A stretch of 64,000 nt of DNA from Morella rubra (lineage: Eukaryota; Streptophyta; Magnoliopsida; Fagales; Myricaceae). Under the pieces are notes generated by a model. It searched no databases, was not told the DNA's origin, and saw only the letters and a program-made list of their open reading frames with translations. Positions 37,104 through 47,491 of the stretch are shown piece by piece. Positions within the stretch are counted from its first letter, which is position 1, and every line of letters starts with the position of its first letter. The translations under genes were made by a program, and so were the position numbers. The DNA is taken from assembly GCA_003952965.2 (NCBI GenBank), contig CM025851.1, positions 6,861,647-6,925,646 of the forward strand, read 5' to 3'.

Positions 37104-38227
37104 TGGGATGGGAATTTGAAATCAGCCCTAGCTGAAGACAGAGGAAAAGTGTAATTTGCTTTTGGTGTCGATGTAAATTGACTAAGGTCTTCAACTGCAA
37201 TATATTATCTTACTATATTTTCAAGAGTGGTGGGCCTTCGCGATGACCCCCTGCGATTTGAAACTCGTGTTTCCCGCAAGGTTAGTGAAATAACCCCTTT
37301 GTAGTACTTTTTTCCTTCGAGTCCATGGACGGCTCTACATCTCTCCCAATCCGCGAGACTAAAGAACAAGCAAGACCGAACAAATATCTCACGTTAACCA
37401 AAACAAGATAGAGACTTTATATTGTCTCAAAATAAAATATGGATATTATATTAACAGAAACTCCATTAAGAATACTAACAATTTAGCTTATGCACCTTGG
37501 CTGAGAGGTCAATTTTGTCAAACACGTGTACAACCAGTAACGGTAACGAGGCAAGCAGGGTGACGTAATTTGGTGCAAGTGAAGGGGCGTTTTGGGAAGA
37601 TATGGCGCGAAACAGAAGCTTAAAAAATCCAGAAGGCATGGGGGAAGGGTTTGCGTGGGACACAGAGGACACCATGATGAGGTTTTTGCATGCGTCTCGA
37701 TTTTAAAGCTCGGAAAGGATAAAAAATTGTTATATTTCCCCCCACGAAAAAATAAATATTTCCAAATGAGGCTAACGTCATAATGGCACTGCCATTCGGA
37801 TACAGCGCATAACATACCCACATACATGACATGACGGTGACATGACATGTGACATGAAAGAAATAGGCGATGGGATGGTGGGTGAGGGTGATGTAATTTG
37901 TAGGGACATAAAGGGGTTAGCAGGCCTTATCGGTCCTATGTGTGTCTTCTCCCAGCGGCAGAAAAAGTCAAGAATATCAGGTGGAAATATATCACCTTAA
38001 ATAGTAAAACAGTAGATCGGGTACATCTTTTTCTTTTTTCCAAGGTGGAGGATAATATAGCGTAGACAAAAAAAAATAAAAAGGTGGAGGATAATTATAG
38101 AGGACAAATACCCATGTATATACTGTGTACTATGAATTATGGCTCGTACCGGGACTTTTTGGAGTTTTTCTTTTTTTCCTTCCTGTTTTTATTATGCAGA
38201 GGCGTTTGTTTATTAAAATTTTAAGAA
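37104..38227. repeat. HD-ZIP III upstream duplication, copy 2
   Basis: Lacks, relative to copy 1, stretches of about 15 bp (after GAAATCAG), 10 bp, a block of roughly 80 bp with an unrelated patch, then 8, 3, 7, 3, 1, 7, 3 and 18 bp. I saw no substitutions in the aligned blocks. About 85 bp of AT-rich sequence separate it from copy 1. Confidence 0.9.
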
Positions 38228-38354
38228 TTTTTTAAATATTAAAATTTATTAAAAATATAAAATATATGTATAAAAGTATAAAATTTATTAAAATTTATAA
38301 AATATATTTAGTGTAATAGAAATTTTAGACCTCAAAATTAGACTAATAAACGCC
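38201..38354. mobile_element. MITE-like element (GGCGTTTGTTT ends)
   Basis: Left end GGCGTTTGTTTATTAAAATTTT; the right end read in reverse is GGCGTTTATTAGTCTAATTTT. The interior is almost pure AT with repeated AAAATTTATTAAAA. There is no coding capacity. No clear target duplication was found. Confidence 0.5.
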
Positions 38355-39655
38355 CCGACAGTGGACATAGGTGAGGGAAGTCGCACCGTAATTTGCTTAA
38401 TCGCGGAACGTTAAGCCAAAGTCAATGGTTGTAGCCTTGTAGGCCCTATAGGCGTTAGCCTTTGTTCGATAGGATTTATAATATGTATTAATTTTATAAT
38501 GAAATTTATTTATTATATTTATTTTTTTTATAATTCTATTAAAAAATTACAAAAAAAATTATCATCTTATTAACATATCATGTTTGGATGCTTAGACTTA
38601 GATTTAAGTACCGTCTCGAGAGACGATTTGGTGAACATTAACATAAACGAAGATATAATGACCAAAGCATGGGCAACCACCCAAAGGGAAGACTATCTTA
38701 GAGCATAGCCATCATACCTCTCTGGTAGTCTATGTCCTTTCTCATAGGCAATGGTTGTGATCAATAATACCTATCACCTTGTTTATATTTGCGTTACATA
38801 TAATCTCGATTAAAAATTAACTTAATTTAAACGCCTTCTTTTTGTGTGTTTTTTTTCCCCATCGCAGTGGCTTTATTGTTTGATTCATTAACTACTCGAT
38901 TTGACCACGTATTCCCCGTGTTTTTGCCACATGAAAAACTAAAGAGAGTAATTGCAGTCGTGTTAATTGGAACAACATTCTAGTGCATCATTTCTCATGC
39001 ATGGACTTCCTGTTTCAGCCGTTGACTCATTTTATTGGGGCGCTGATTTCACGTGGTAAATAAGTTGTCTGGACTTCTTTTCTTAATCTGTGGGTGCGGA
39101 ATCTCAAAATCGAGCCGATAGAAATTTTAAATATCATGGTTTTAGACGGATAATATCAATCTTGTAAGCTGAAGACTATCGCGATACCCATTGAATAATA
39201 GACCCTTTCGGTAATTCGGTCAATAAATTTATTTATGCAAATAGAAGATTCACCCTTGACCACTTAGGCAACTCACGGGTTGCTGCATGGAAAAATTGCA
39301 TTAAGCGAACTCAAGAAACTTGTAACATGACTATTGATAAAATATAAAAATGCTATACCATAGCTACTGGTAAATTTAAAATAATAATATGTTAAAAAAT
39401 TGAGCTGTCACACCGCAAATTTAAACCACGCCTCACCTGCATGGGTATTAAATATCGCGGGCAAGCAATTCATCTGATTTCCAATCGCATTGATTACTTA
39501 ATCGACAAAAATAGTTCAATTATTGCTCGTATGGCAGTAATTAATACTGTCCATGTTGGGTTTTATTATATATATATATATATTAAGGTTGGATTTTTTA
39601 TATTAACAAGAATCTTAGTTTGAGCCCACTATAGAACCCGTTTAAAGCATGCTTA
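38355..39655. other. Spacer between MITE-like elements
   Basis: AT-rich sequence with a (TA)n tract near 39567-39582. No gene was recognised. Confidence 0.5.
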
Positions 39656-39869
39656 GGCGGTGTTTGCGGTAGAAATTAAAATTTATATATATATTAAAAA
39701 ATTATAAAATAACCTCTTTTCCTTTCTCAATTTATTTATTTTTATTATAATATTTATTTAAATATTTTCTTTCTTCATTTTTTTCATCTGATCCTATCAA
39801 ATATCTTTATTTTTTTACAAATTTCAAATCCCAAAATTTTTAACCCAAAATTTTCGCTCCCGAAACCCC
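39656..39869. mobile_element. MITE-like element, second copy of the family
   Basis: Ends GGCGGTGTTTGCGGTAG..AAATTAAAATTT and, reversed, GGGGTTTCGGGAGCGAAAATTTT form imperfect inverted repeats. The interior has the same order as 40663-40864: TATAATATTTATT, TTTTCTTTCTTC, CAAATTTCAAATCCC, AAAATTTTTAACCC. Confidence 0.45.
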
Positions 39870-40662
39870 TTGATTACTTGCAATTTTTCATACACCAATT
39901 AATTACCATCCTTTGCGCTGACAGTTCAGGCATCCCTCACGCCTTACTTATACCCATCAGCAGACTGCACGATATCTCACTGAGTCCACTCCACATACAT
40001 CATTTTTATGCTGGCATGCATATGTACTTCGAAGTTCAAAGCGCCATCGATATCGTCAAAAATGTACAGCCGAGATCATACCGCATGTGACATGCACGCG
40101 TCGTACGATGCATACATACGAGAAGGGCGGGCACAGACAGCCAGAGTTAACGCATGACCCGACAACGGAGTGGTAGGCTCCGCAGGATAATACTTCGAGA
40201 AGAGAGTCCGCTGAGCTGGACGACGACGTGGTAAGAATGCTATGATGGTTGTGTAGTGGGGGGCCTTCGGAGGCCGACTTTCGACTTTCGAGCGTGTTTG
40301 AGAAGGGAGCACGCCTCCTAACGGGCATTTACGCCGCTAGTGTAGCTGGTGGATGAGCGCTTTAGGCCTCAGGCTCAGGGTGCGTAATGCGCACAACAAA
40401 CACGTGGGCGGTTTAGCCCTCTTTCGAGCTTTAACAGAGCTTTTAGTTACTTATGATTACGAGTTGCACTTATGATGTAACTGACAAAATTCTTGGTTAA
40501 GGCCTATGTGACAACAGGTCCATGGACCATTAGGTGTTTTTTCTCGAGGCTCAAATCTTCTCGGAGCCTGCCAATAATTACCGGGCCAGAAAAAGGATCG
40601 GAGCGAGAACAGTGGGCCTTCCAAATAGTGATAACACCCATCGAATTTTGCCATTTTGAAAA
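39870..40662. other. Spacer, locally GC-richer
   Basis: Open frames on both strands at 40056-40328 and 40457-40681 have no recognisable domain or splice partners. No gene is called. Confidence 0.45.
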
Positions 40663-40864
40663 GGCTATGTTTGTTTACTAAATTTTAGCTTTTTAAAATT
40701 TTAACACAATAAAATAATTATAATATAATCTTTCTCTATCAAATTATTATTTTTCATTATAATAAATATAAAAAATTCATTTAAATCATCTCTCTCTTCA
40801 CTTTTCACCAATTTCAATACCCTAAAATTTTAACCTCCCCAAAATTTTAACTCTCAAACACAGT
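40663..40864. mobile_element. MITE-like element, third copy of the family
   Basis: Left GGCTATGTTTGTTTACTAAATTTT; right reversed CTGTGTTTGAGAGTTAAAATTTT. The interior is AT-rich, with ATTATAATATAATCTTTCTC and CACCAATTTCAATACCC. Length about 200 bp and these ends suit a hAT- or PIF-derived MITE; the superfamily is not settled. Confidence 0.5.
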
Positions 40865-41826
40865 AAAGATCTTGAGTACTCCGATAAATCGTCGCGGAAA
40901 GGACTCAGGCCTTAGCTCTTTTAGTAGTTTCAGATTTTTTCTCTTCTATTAAAACACTGACATTTCAACCTCAAAGAAAGAAGTCTATTGTCTTCCTCTG
41001 TCATTCAGAGCAGCCAAGAGTAGTAATTCGAAGCTATCGCTCAACGGTGCTTCTTCTTAGCTAGTCTTCGTTCTCACCAGTTCTGTTTCTCATTCCTCAT
41101 TCCTCCCAAGTTTTATGTATACCCAGGGACGAAAACCAAAATTTGTCCTTAGGGGGGTCAAATATAATTTTTGCTTAAATTTTTCTTCTAATCGCGTGCC
41201 AAGGTCATCTTAGGTGTATTTTAACTAAATTTAGGGACTTCAAATTTTATTATAATCAAAATATAATAACATATTCTAAAACTTAAAAAAGAAAAAAATT
41301 ATATACTTTAACTTAATTGTTAAAGCCAAATTTTTATCAATTATGTGAATTGAACCAGACGTTCGAGTAAAAGTAATCGATTATTATATTAGTACTAAAA
41401 CTTAAAGCAATATTAAAACATAGTAAAAAGAACATAGGCACACAAAAAAACGTAAAGCAATAATATTTTAATTAAACAATAATAATGAAATAAGTATGTT
41501 TTTTTGAAAAAAAAAGACAATAATAATTAAATGTAATAACATTTAGAATTTTAACTTTGAAGATGAGTTTTTTTTAGTGCAAAGCAAAAATTTTGTTGTA
41601 TTCCGAGAGCTGAGTAGGAATTTTGTTATTTTTTGTATATGAGATAAAATTGTAGAGAGAAAAAAAAAAAGAAAAAAAAAGGGCTATTGAGAGAAAATCT
41701 GAAAAATCTGGAGAGGCAATTCAAGGCAGGAAGTGAGAGAGAAACAAAATAATGAAATTTAGAAAAAAGGGAGAGATAAATAAAAGTAAAAAATAAACTC
41801 TAGAAAATGGGATGGAGAAAGACACT
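40865..41826. other. Spacer left of the hAT element
   Basis: AT-rich with purine tracts (GAGAGA, GAAAAAAA). No gene was recognised. Confidence 0.5.
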
Positions 41827-42204
41827 CTAGAAAATAAAGGTGAGTACCGGAACGGATGGAACCGGTCATTCCGGTTCCGATACTCGCTGGAACCAAAATT
41901 TCATTCCGGTTCCATTCCGGAATAAAACCGGAATTTTCGGAAATGGAATCCGAAAATTTCTGTTAGATTAAGAACGGATGAATTTGAACTGTCCAACGCA
42001 TAAAAACATGCTTTTAGGAACACAAAAAATCAACTGGGAGTAAAAAGTCTGCATAACAACCACCATCCCCACACGGCCACACCATTGCCAACGGTAAGAG
42101 ATATCTAAGTCAATGGGATTATAGGGGTATGATCAACATACATACATAAAACAGTTTCAAAAAACATGAACATGCAGAGAGAATGACTGAGAGTAAGATA
42201 AGCA

Positions 42205-42380
42205 AGACTTGCAAAATAGATGCAAAATAAGAGATTTCGGATGGATGTCTTTTTGCAGCATCGAAAACAACTGCAAATTAAGCAAAAATTGCAAAAATTG
42301 AAGATGCAAAATAAGTCAAATATGCAAAAATCGAATATGCAAACTAAGCAAAATCTACAAAAATCAAAGTTGCAAAAAAA
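42205..42380. repeat. Degenerate TGCAAAAT tandem block inside the hAT element
   Basis: Imperfect units of about 11-24 nt built around ATGCAAAATAAG / TTGCAAAAATT. Both strands stay open and give low-complexity peptides (Gln/Lys/Met/Asn-rich on +, Cys/Phe-rich on -), not treated as genes. Confidence 0.75.
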
Positions 42381-42648
42381 AGGGAATATTGTTCTGCTTC
42401 TTTCTTGAGAGGTCCTCCTTGTTGTTGGCCCCCAAAGGAACCTCTTTTTAGGACCTATTCGGGCAAAGATTAGCTGGCTCAACTTGGGCCACTTAGTGAA
42501 GAAGCTATGTTCCTCGTGTTGAAAAACGAGGCCGAAAAGAGATAGAGATAGAGATAGAGCTGAGAGAGAGATAGAGACGAAGAAGAGTCAACCTGGGTCA
42601 TTTTAATGAAGAAGAGTCAAAAGACTCTAGAAGTGAGACTGAAGTTTC

Positions 42649-42822
42649 TGGACTCTTGTCGAGATTATCATAGCCTTCTGGTATTCCTGCTTTCTCACAC
42701 GGAAATTGAAGTTGGATAACTTGGATCTGAAGCCCAGATTCAACTGCACGAGCAATACTTGAGTCGAAACGGGCTGCGTTATGTGTTGTGGTGACTATGT
42801 TGATAATCACACCTCGCTGTGA
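42649..42822 (-). pseudogene. Captured UDP-glycosyltransferase (UGT73-type) fragment
   Basis: The - strand frame 43023-42598 contains [19 protein letters not shown], then a [19 protein letters not shown] segment and [21 protein letters not shown]. Known: this matches the N-terminal acceptor-side part of plant family-1 glycosyltransferases of the UGT73 type, where (A)QRGV.VTIVTTPHNAARF, R...SGL.I....L.FP..E.GLPEG.EN.D is conserved. Only about 58 residues are present. The N-terminal start, the HMIP region and the PSPG box are absent, and the flanking codons are unrelated. It is a transduplicated gene piece, not a working enzyme. Confidence 0.8.
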
Positions 42823-43264
42823 GTGCTGCGGCCTGCGATAGATAAAGAGAGATGCGAGAGTGAGAGGGATCGGAAAGGAATTAAGGAAAACTGGAAAAGA
42901 GGGAAAAACAAAAAACAAAAGCAAGACTTTTACTTTGAAGAAAAGTCTAGAAGGGAGACTGATAATTTCAGTCTCCCACGACCCACGTGACATCGTGACC
43001 TGGGTCAAAACGACCCAGGTCACCTTTTTTTAAAAAAAAACATGGTTAAACGTTTATAAAAAAATATCGAAACCGAAAAATTTTGGCATTTTCGCCGGAA
43101 TTTCCGATTCCAGTTCCGAAATTTCCATAAAATGAGTTCCGGTTCCAGAATAGGCCGGAACCGAAAATTTTGGTGGAAACCGGATGATTTGCTCACCCTT
43201 ACTAGAAAAGAGGCAGAGAGATAGAGGAATTATAGGGAAAAAGGGAGAGATAAAGGAATTTTAG

Positions 43265-43298
<34 letters not shown>
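43265..43298. repeat. Poly(A) tract, 34 A
   Basis: A pure A run about 55 bp outside the right target duplication of the hAT element, so not part of the element. Confidence 0.95.
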
Positions 43299-43303
<5 letters not shown>

Positions 43304-46300
43304 GAAGATAAACTCCCAGTATTTTTTTTCTTTAAATTATTAGAACGCTCACTTATAAAGTAGTTATTTTCTCTTTATAGCTTTTTCATTCTCTATTACT
43401 ACTAACTTTGCTCTTATACTAAATTGCAAAAATTTGGAATTCTGGCCATGTATAAAAAAAAATTGCAAAAAGTTTGGGTCCATGCCCCCCCCCCCCTCAA
43501 AAAAAAGAAAAAAGAAAAAGCAAGCTTCGTCCTTGTGTATATCCGGGACTCTGGACTAAATTTGTCCGATCGATTGTACGAAGCCTTAACTACTCAAGGA
43601 AAGTCTAGTCGTGTTTGGACTTTAACTTTAAAAAATTATGTATCGTGAACTTCTTTAACTCGAAGAATAAGTGTTGAACATGTAAAGTCTCACATTGTAA
43701 AAGAAATGTGGAGGATTGAAATAAATGGCTTATAAATAAAGTCTCGATATAATCTTTTGAATATAAGTGAGAAAATCGAATGCCCAGTTAGGCCTTCCAA
43801 CAGTAGAAGTAGGTCAATGACCGAACTGCTTAAAATCTTGTCTCACTTATCTCAGTTTAAATTTTTTTTAAGTTAAAATTTTTTTATTTCTAATAAGAAG
43901 TAACGAGCATTGGTTAACTGTATGCCAGCAGTCGCAGTCGCGGTAATTCAAAAGATGCAAGCATTATTCAGAGTGATCGGGGGCTTACTGAGAGGTATAT
44001 CTGTCGTTGCTTCGAAATTCCATGTGGACTGCGTCCTCCATTAAAACTCAAAATAACCTGTATAATCCTTCTATCAATGGTTGTTTTCCGTTCTACGGTA
44101 AGATGTATTTTCCTTATGGCTATGGGATAAAGCTTGCTTCTTGAACCCTGATTAATTAAAAATTGTTATTGCAGCTACTTTTCAATTCAACTCAGTAAAG
44201 ATTCAATATATGAGAAGGTAACCCGTTCTTTTTCTTTTCCTATTTTGTATAATTCGAGCTATCAAATGCTCGCAGAGATTGAGAAATGCATTGGCAGGAG
44301 AGTGAAACGTGTCATCAAGACGTGGTCCACATACGGGCTACTATGGTAAGCGTGTCGGTGTTGCCACAGCCTCGTCAGATCACTCCATTAAGATAATTGA
44401 AGAGAGCAAAACGGCCTCCCAGAGTCCCAACATCTTGCAACCTTAACTGGCAACGGGACTTGTTTGGCACACGGTCTGGGCTCACCCAATGTAACGTGCC
44501 TATGTAAGGGTTTCTAGTGGACATGGGCTGAGATGCAATTATGGGCTGCAAGGAAGGAACACTCCAGATCATGACGATCTTTTGGGCTTAGTGTTTCAAA
44601 GGCCTACTCTACCATACAAATCCATTAGTGCAATTGTTTTCATATTTACATTTATTAGAGTAATATCGTACTTTCAATATTACAATTTGGTTACAGGTCT
44701 ATATAAGAAACTAGCTAGTACAGAAAAAGGCAAGAAAAGAGTCGAGAATTTACTTGTGTTTCTGTTTGGAGGATTGGCTGAGCCTCGAATGTCAGCTCTT
44801 ATGTTAATTTTTCAGTAAATGTATTTCAGTGAATATTTTCAATGAATGTTCTGTTTGATTGGTATGGAGGTTTGTTACACCCAAAATTCGGGTCTTTACC
44901 GGCTTCGTGTTCGTATGGTGGGCGCGTGATACTATGGAACGACGGCAATCACTAATTAGAATGAGTGGACCCAAGCCCATATCTTCAGTCGTCTGTCAAC
45001 TCTGTTGCTGGGCTGCTCAAGAAATCGGTCTTTGTTTTTAACATGTGGTTCTTCTGAATTCTGATGGCATTATATCGGGTTTTCACTGCAATACCAGACG
45101 GTGGCTGCGACACCTCAAGGATTGACCAAGCTCACCCAGTTGGTGCTCTTGCTGGTTCAGGCCTGCTTGATCCAGTTCAGAAGCTCTGTTCTGGGTGGTC
45201 GTGACTTTGCTTGGGCACCCAACTTGGGACTTAAATCTCCCATTGCAAGTGCCTCACAGGATAACAAAGTTATTATATAACTCTGATGTGGACCTGATGC
45301 TTGGGCTGTAGCTTTGTCAATATCGATACGGACATCCCCTATGGCCCGGCCTAAAACAAATGTGGATTTGATGCCGGCCCATCGATATAAATCTCGGGAA
45401 GTTGTTTACAATCAAGTTATTTTTCTAATCACCGAATTAGGGCCTCGTCGGACCATACACGCCGCTCCTTTAAGACAACACCAATGACCAAGGCGTCTTC
45501 ACTCTTCATCCCAAGATAAGCCCTCCGGCCTCCCTTAATCAAAGCCATTTAAGATGGCGTTAGGCAGGTGTGGTGCGTGCCATCCTCGTGACTTCCTGCA
45601 CGTGCTATCATGTTAGCAACTTAGCGTTAGACATGGTACGCGCAGCGCACGTGTTGGGAGGGCACCAAGAGGGAAAGTACCCAAGCGTAAACAGATTCCA
45701 GCCACGTGGAATTGACCAGACGATGGCAATGGGTTGGCTTTTGATCCGAACCTTAAGAGCCCTCACATGGATCGCTGACACCACCTCCACCTTTGTCACG
45801 TGCTCCTTCGACCCCACCGACCCCCTTAAATAAAAGCAAGCAAAAAGTAAAAGAACGAAAAAAAGTAAATTAATTAATTATTTAAGGGGATTTACTTTGA
45901 AAGAATATTCAACTAAAAAAAGCAGACCATTCAGTTAAAAAAGCATATTACGGTGACAGTTAATGGTAGCGAGACCTTATCCATTTTACCCATCTTAATT
46001 AGCATGGGGATCGGTGGAATGACTCGGACCAACTCAGTTAGTTGTCTAGGCACAAACAAATAGACAGTTATACCCCGAAGATTTTTCCCTCAAAAACAAA
46101 TACGAGGAGGACTCCTCCTCATTCATCGAATAGAGGGAAGAATATCCAATAAAAATAGGACCCAATTTTATGTAAAAAAGTGAAAATTATCTTAAGAAAA
46201 CTATGTGGATAACATCATTACCCTTGTCTCGTTTAAGTTGAGTTGTAACCGTCGTGCTTAAATGTAGGTAGACAATAGAATAACGGGTAATGATAGGGCG

Positions 46301-47181
46301 ATAGGGGTAGAAAGTACAATTAATCAGTTTTAAAATGCTGAAAACTCAGTATCAAATAAAGAAAAAGCACAGGCCCCAAGAATTAAAAAATATATATTAT
46401 TTGGAGCAGAGGAATCCGGCTGTAAACTTGGTGCATTATTGGAGGAGACATAAACTCGCAGCGACAAAAACTGCAAGAGATAGATTCTTAAGGGGTTGAA
46501 TATTGAACATTGAATGTTTTACCTTTAAATTTAATTTACTTGATAATTTGATTCATTGATTGGCCAATAATGTGATATAAATGGCTTGACCACCCAATTA
46601 TTTTTAACTATTTTCACCCTCAAACAGCCTATTCTATCTGTGGTACCTAGCGGCTACCTTTTATATTTGGAATTTCTATAATTATTTACGTTACCTTTAC
46701 CGTGCAGCAAAGTTAAGACATAATCCCTAGAATACAAACAAATTTTTTAGGACCACCTTCTAGTAAAACTCGACTTGTCTAGCATGTATGGCTTAAAAGC
46801 TATATGGTCAGGCAGCGTTGAATTCAACTCGTGTGGATACTGAACCAAATTTATATGATCTTAGCGCATGTAAATAGATGCCCGAATTTCTCTTGTTACA
46901 CTAAGTAAAAAGAGTTGAAGAAGTATTTTGATTTAAATCATTACAAAAATATTTTAAAAACTATGATATATATATATATATATGGTCCTATTTTGATTTT
47001 GATTTTGATTTTTTTTTTTTCTGAACATTGGTTAAAAGTGTAAAATTGTAAAGAGGATATCTTGCCAATGCCTACTCAAACATCTTAACAAAAGATAAAT
47101 TACTGCACGAGGATTTAGATAATTTTGTTACCGAAAAATAAATAAAATAAGAATATTTTTTTTTTTTCCCAGTGCAAAGAG
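43299..47181. other. 3.9-kb spacer upstream of the GATA gene
   Basis: Mostly AT-rich, with a less AT-rich stretch at about 44280-45830 that has many short open frames on both strands. None shows a domain or a plausible exon chain. A snRNA-like promoter pattern at 43686-43741 is discussed as a finding. (TA)n lies at 46969-46982 and a TTTTGA triplet repeat at about 46990-47010. Confidence 0.45.
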
Positions 47182-47192
47182 TATATATTTAA
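47182..47192 (+). promoter_or_regulatory. Probable TATA box of the GATA gene
   Basis: TATATATTTAA lies 310 bp before the coding ATG. It predicts a leader of about 280 nt that includes the CT-repeat and two upstream ATGs. Confidence 0.45.
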
Positions 47193-47263
47193 AGTAATAA
47201 TAGTAACAACTTTACAGAACTTGCGAGTCACTTCCTGTTATTTAATTCCTACCCCTGACCTGC

Positions 47264-47414
47264 ATGTAAGAAGATGCTCCAATTTCGTCAAATTTACACT
47301 CATATCCCTCTCTTTACTCCTCAAAACCCCACCACCTTCGACTCTCACTCTCTCATACGCGACGTCTCTCGCTCTCTCTCTCTCTTTCCTTCTGTGCTGC
47401 TGCAATTTCTTTAA
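47264..47414 (+). promoter_or_regulatory. Start-stop element and 46-codon uORF in the GATA leader
   Basis: ATGTAA at 47264-47269 is a minimal start-stop. Five bases on, an ATG at 47274 opens a frame of 46 codons rich in Ser/Leu, ending TAA at 47412-47414, ahead of the GATA ATG at 47492. Both would repress translation if transcription begins near 47215. Confidence 0.45.
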
Positions 47415-47443
47415 CTCTCTCTTGCTAAAAAGCAACTCACTCA

Positions 47444-47468
47444 CTCTCTCTCTCTCTCTCTCTCTCTA
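47444..47468. repeat. (CT)n microsatellite in the GATA 5' UTR
   Basis: About 25 bases of CT repeat ending in TAGC, 23 bp before the coding ATG. CT runs in this position are common in plant leaders. Confidence 0.92.
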
Positions 47469-47491
47469 GCGTACATAAAGAAATAAAAGAT

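Larger units (their letters stand above)
41835..43201. mobile_element. Non-autonomous hAT-type element carrying a gene fragment
   Basis: A 1367-bp unit flanked by a perfect 8-bp direct repeat CTAGAAAA (41827-41834 and 43202-43209), the target-duplication length of hAT transposons. The termini are inverted: TAAAGGTGAG on the left, TAAGGGTGAG when the right end is reversed (9 of 10). Both ends are filled with GGAACCGG / CCGGTTCC motifs, typical of subterminal transposase-binding repeats. There is no transposase frame, BED finger or hAT dimerisation domain, so it depends on a partner element. The inside has a tandem-repeat block (about 42205-42380) and a captured glycosyltransferase fragment (42649-42822). 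Confidence 0.85.

Noticed and set aside
42105..42482. 125-codon Cys/Phe-rich - strand frame inside the hAT element
   Set aside because: It is a translation of the tandem TGCAAAAT block, with no transposase or other domain.
44375..45833. Cluster of short frames in a less AT-rich stretch
   Set aside because: No domain, no consistent codon phase between neighbours and no recognisable exon chain.
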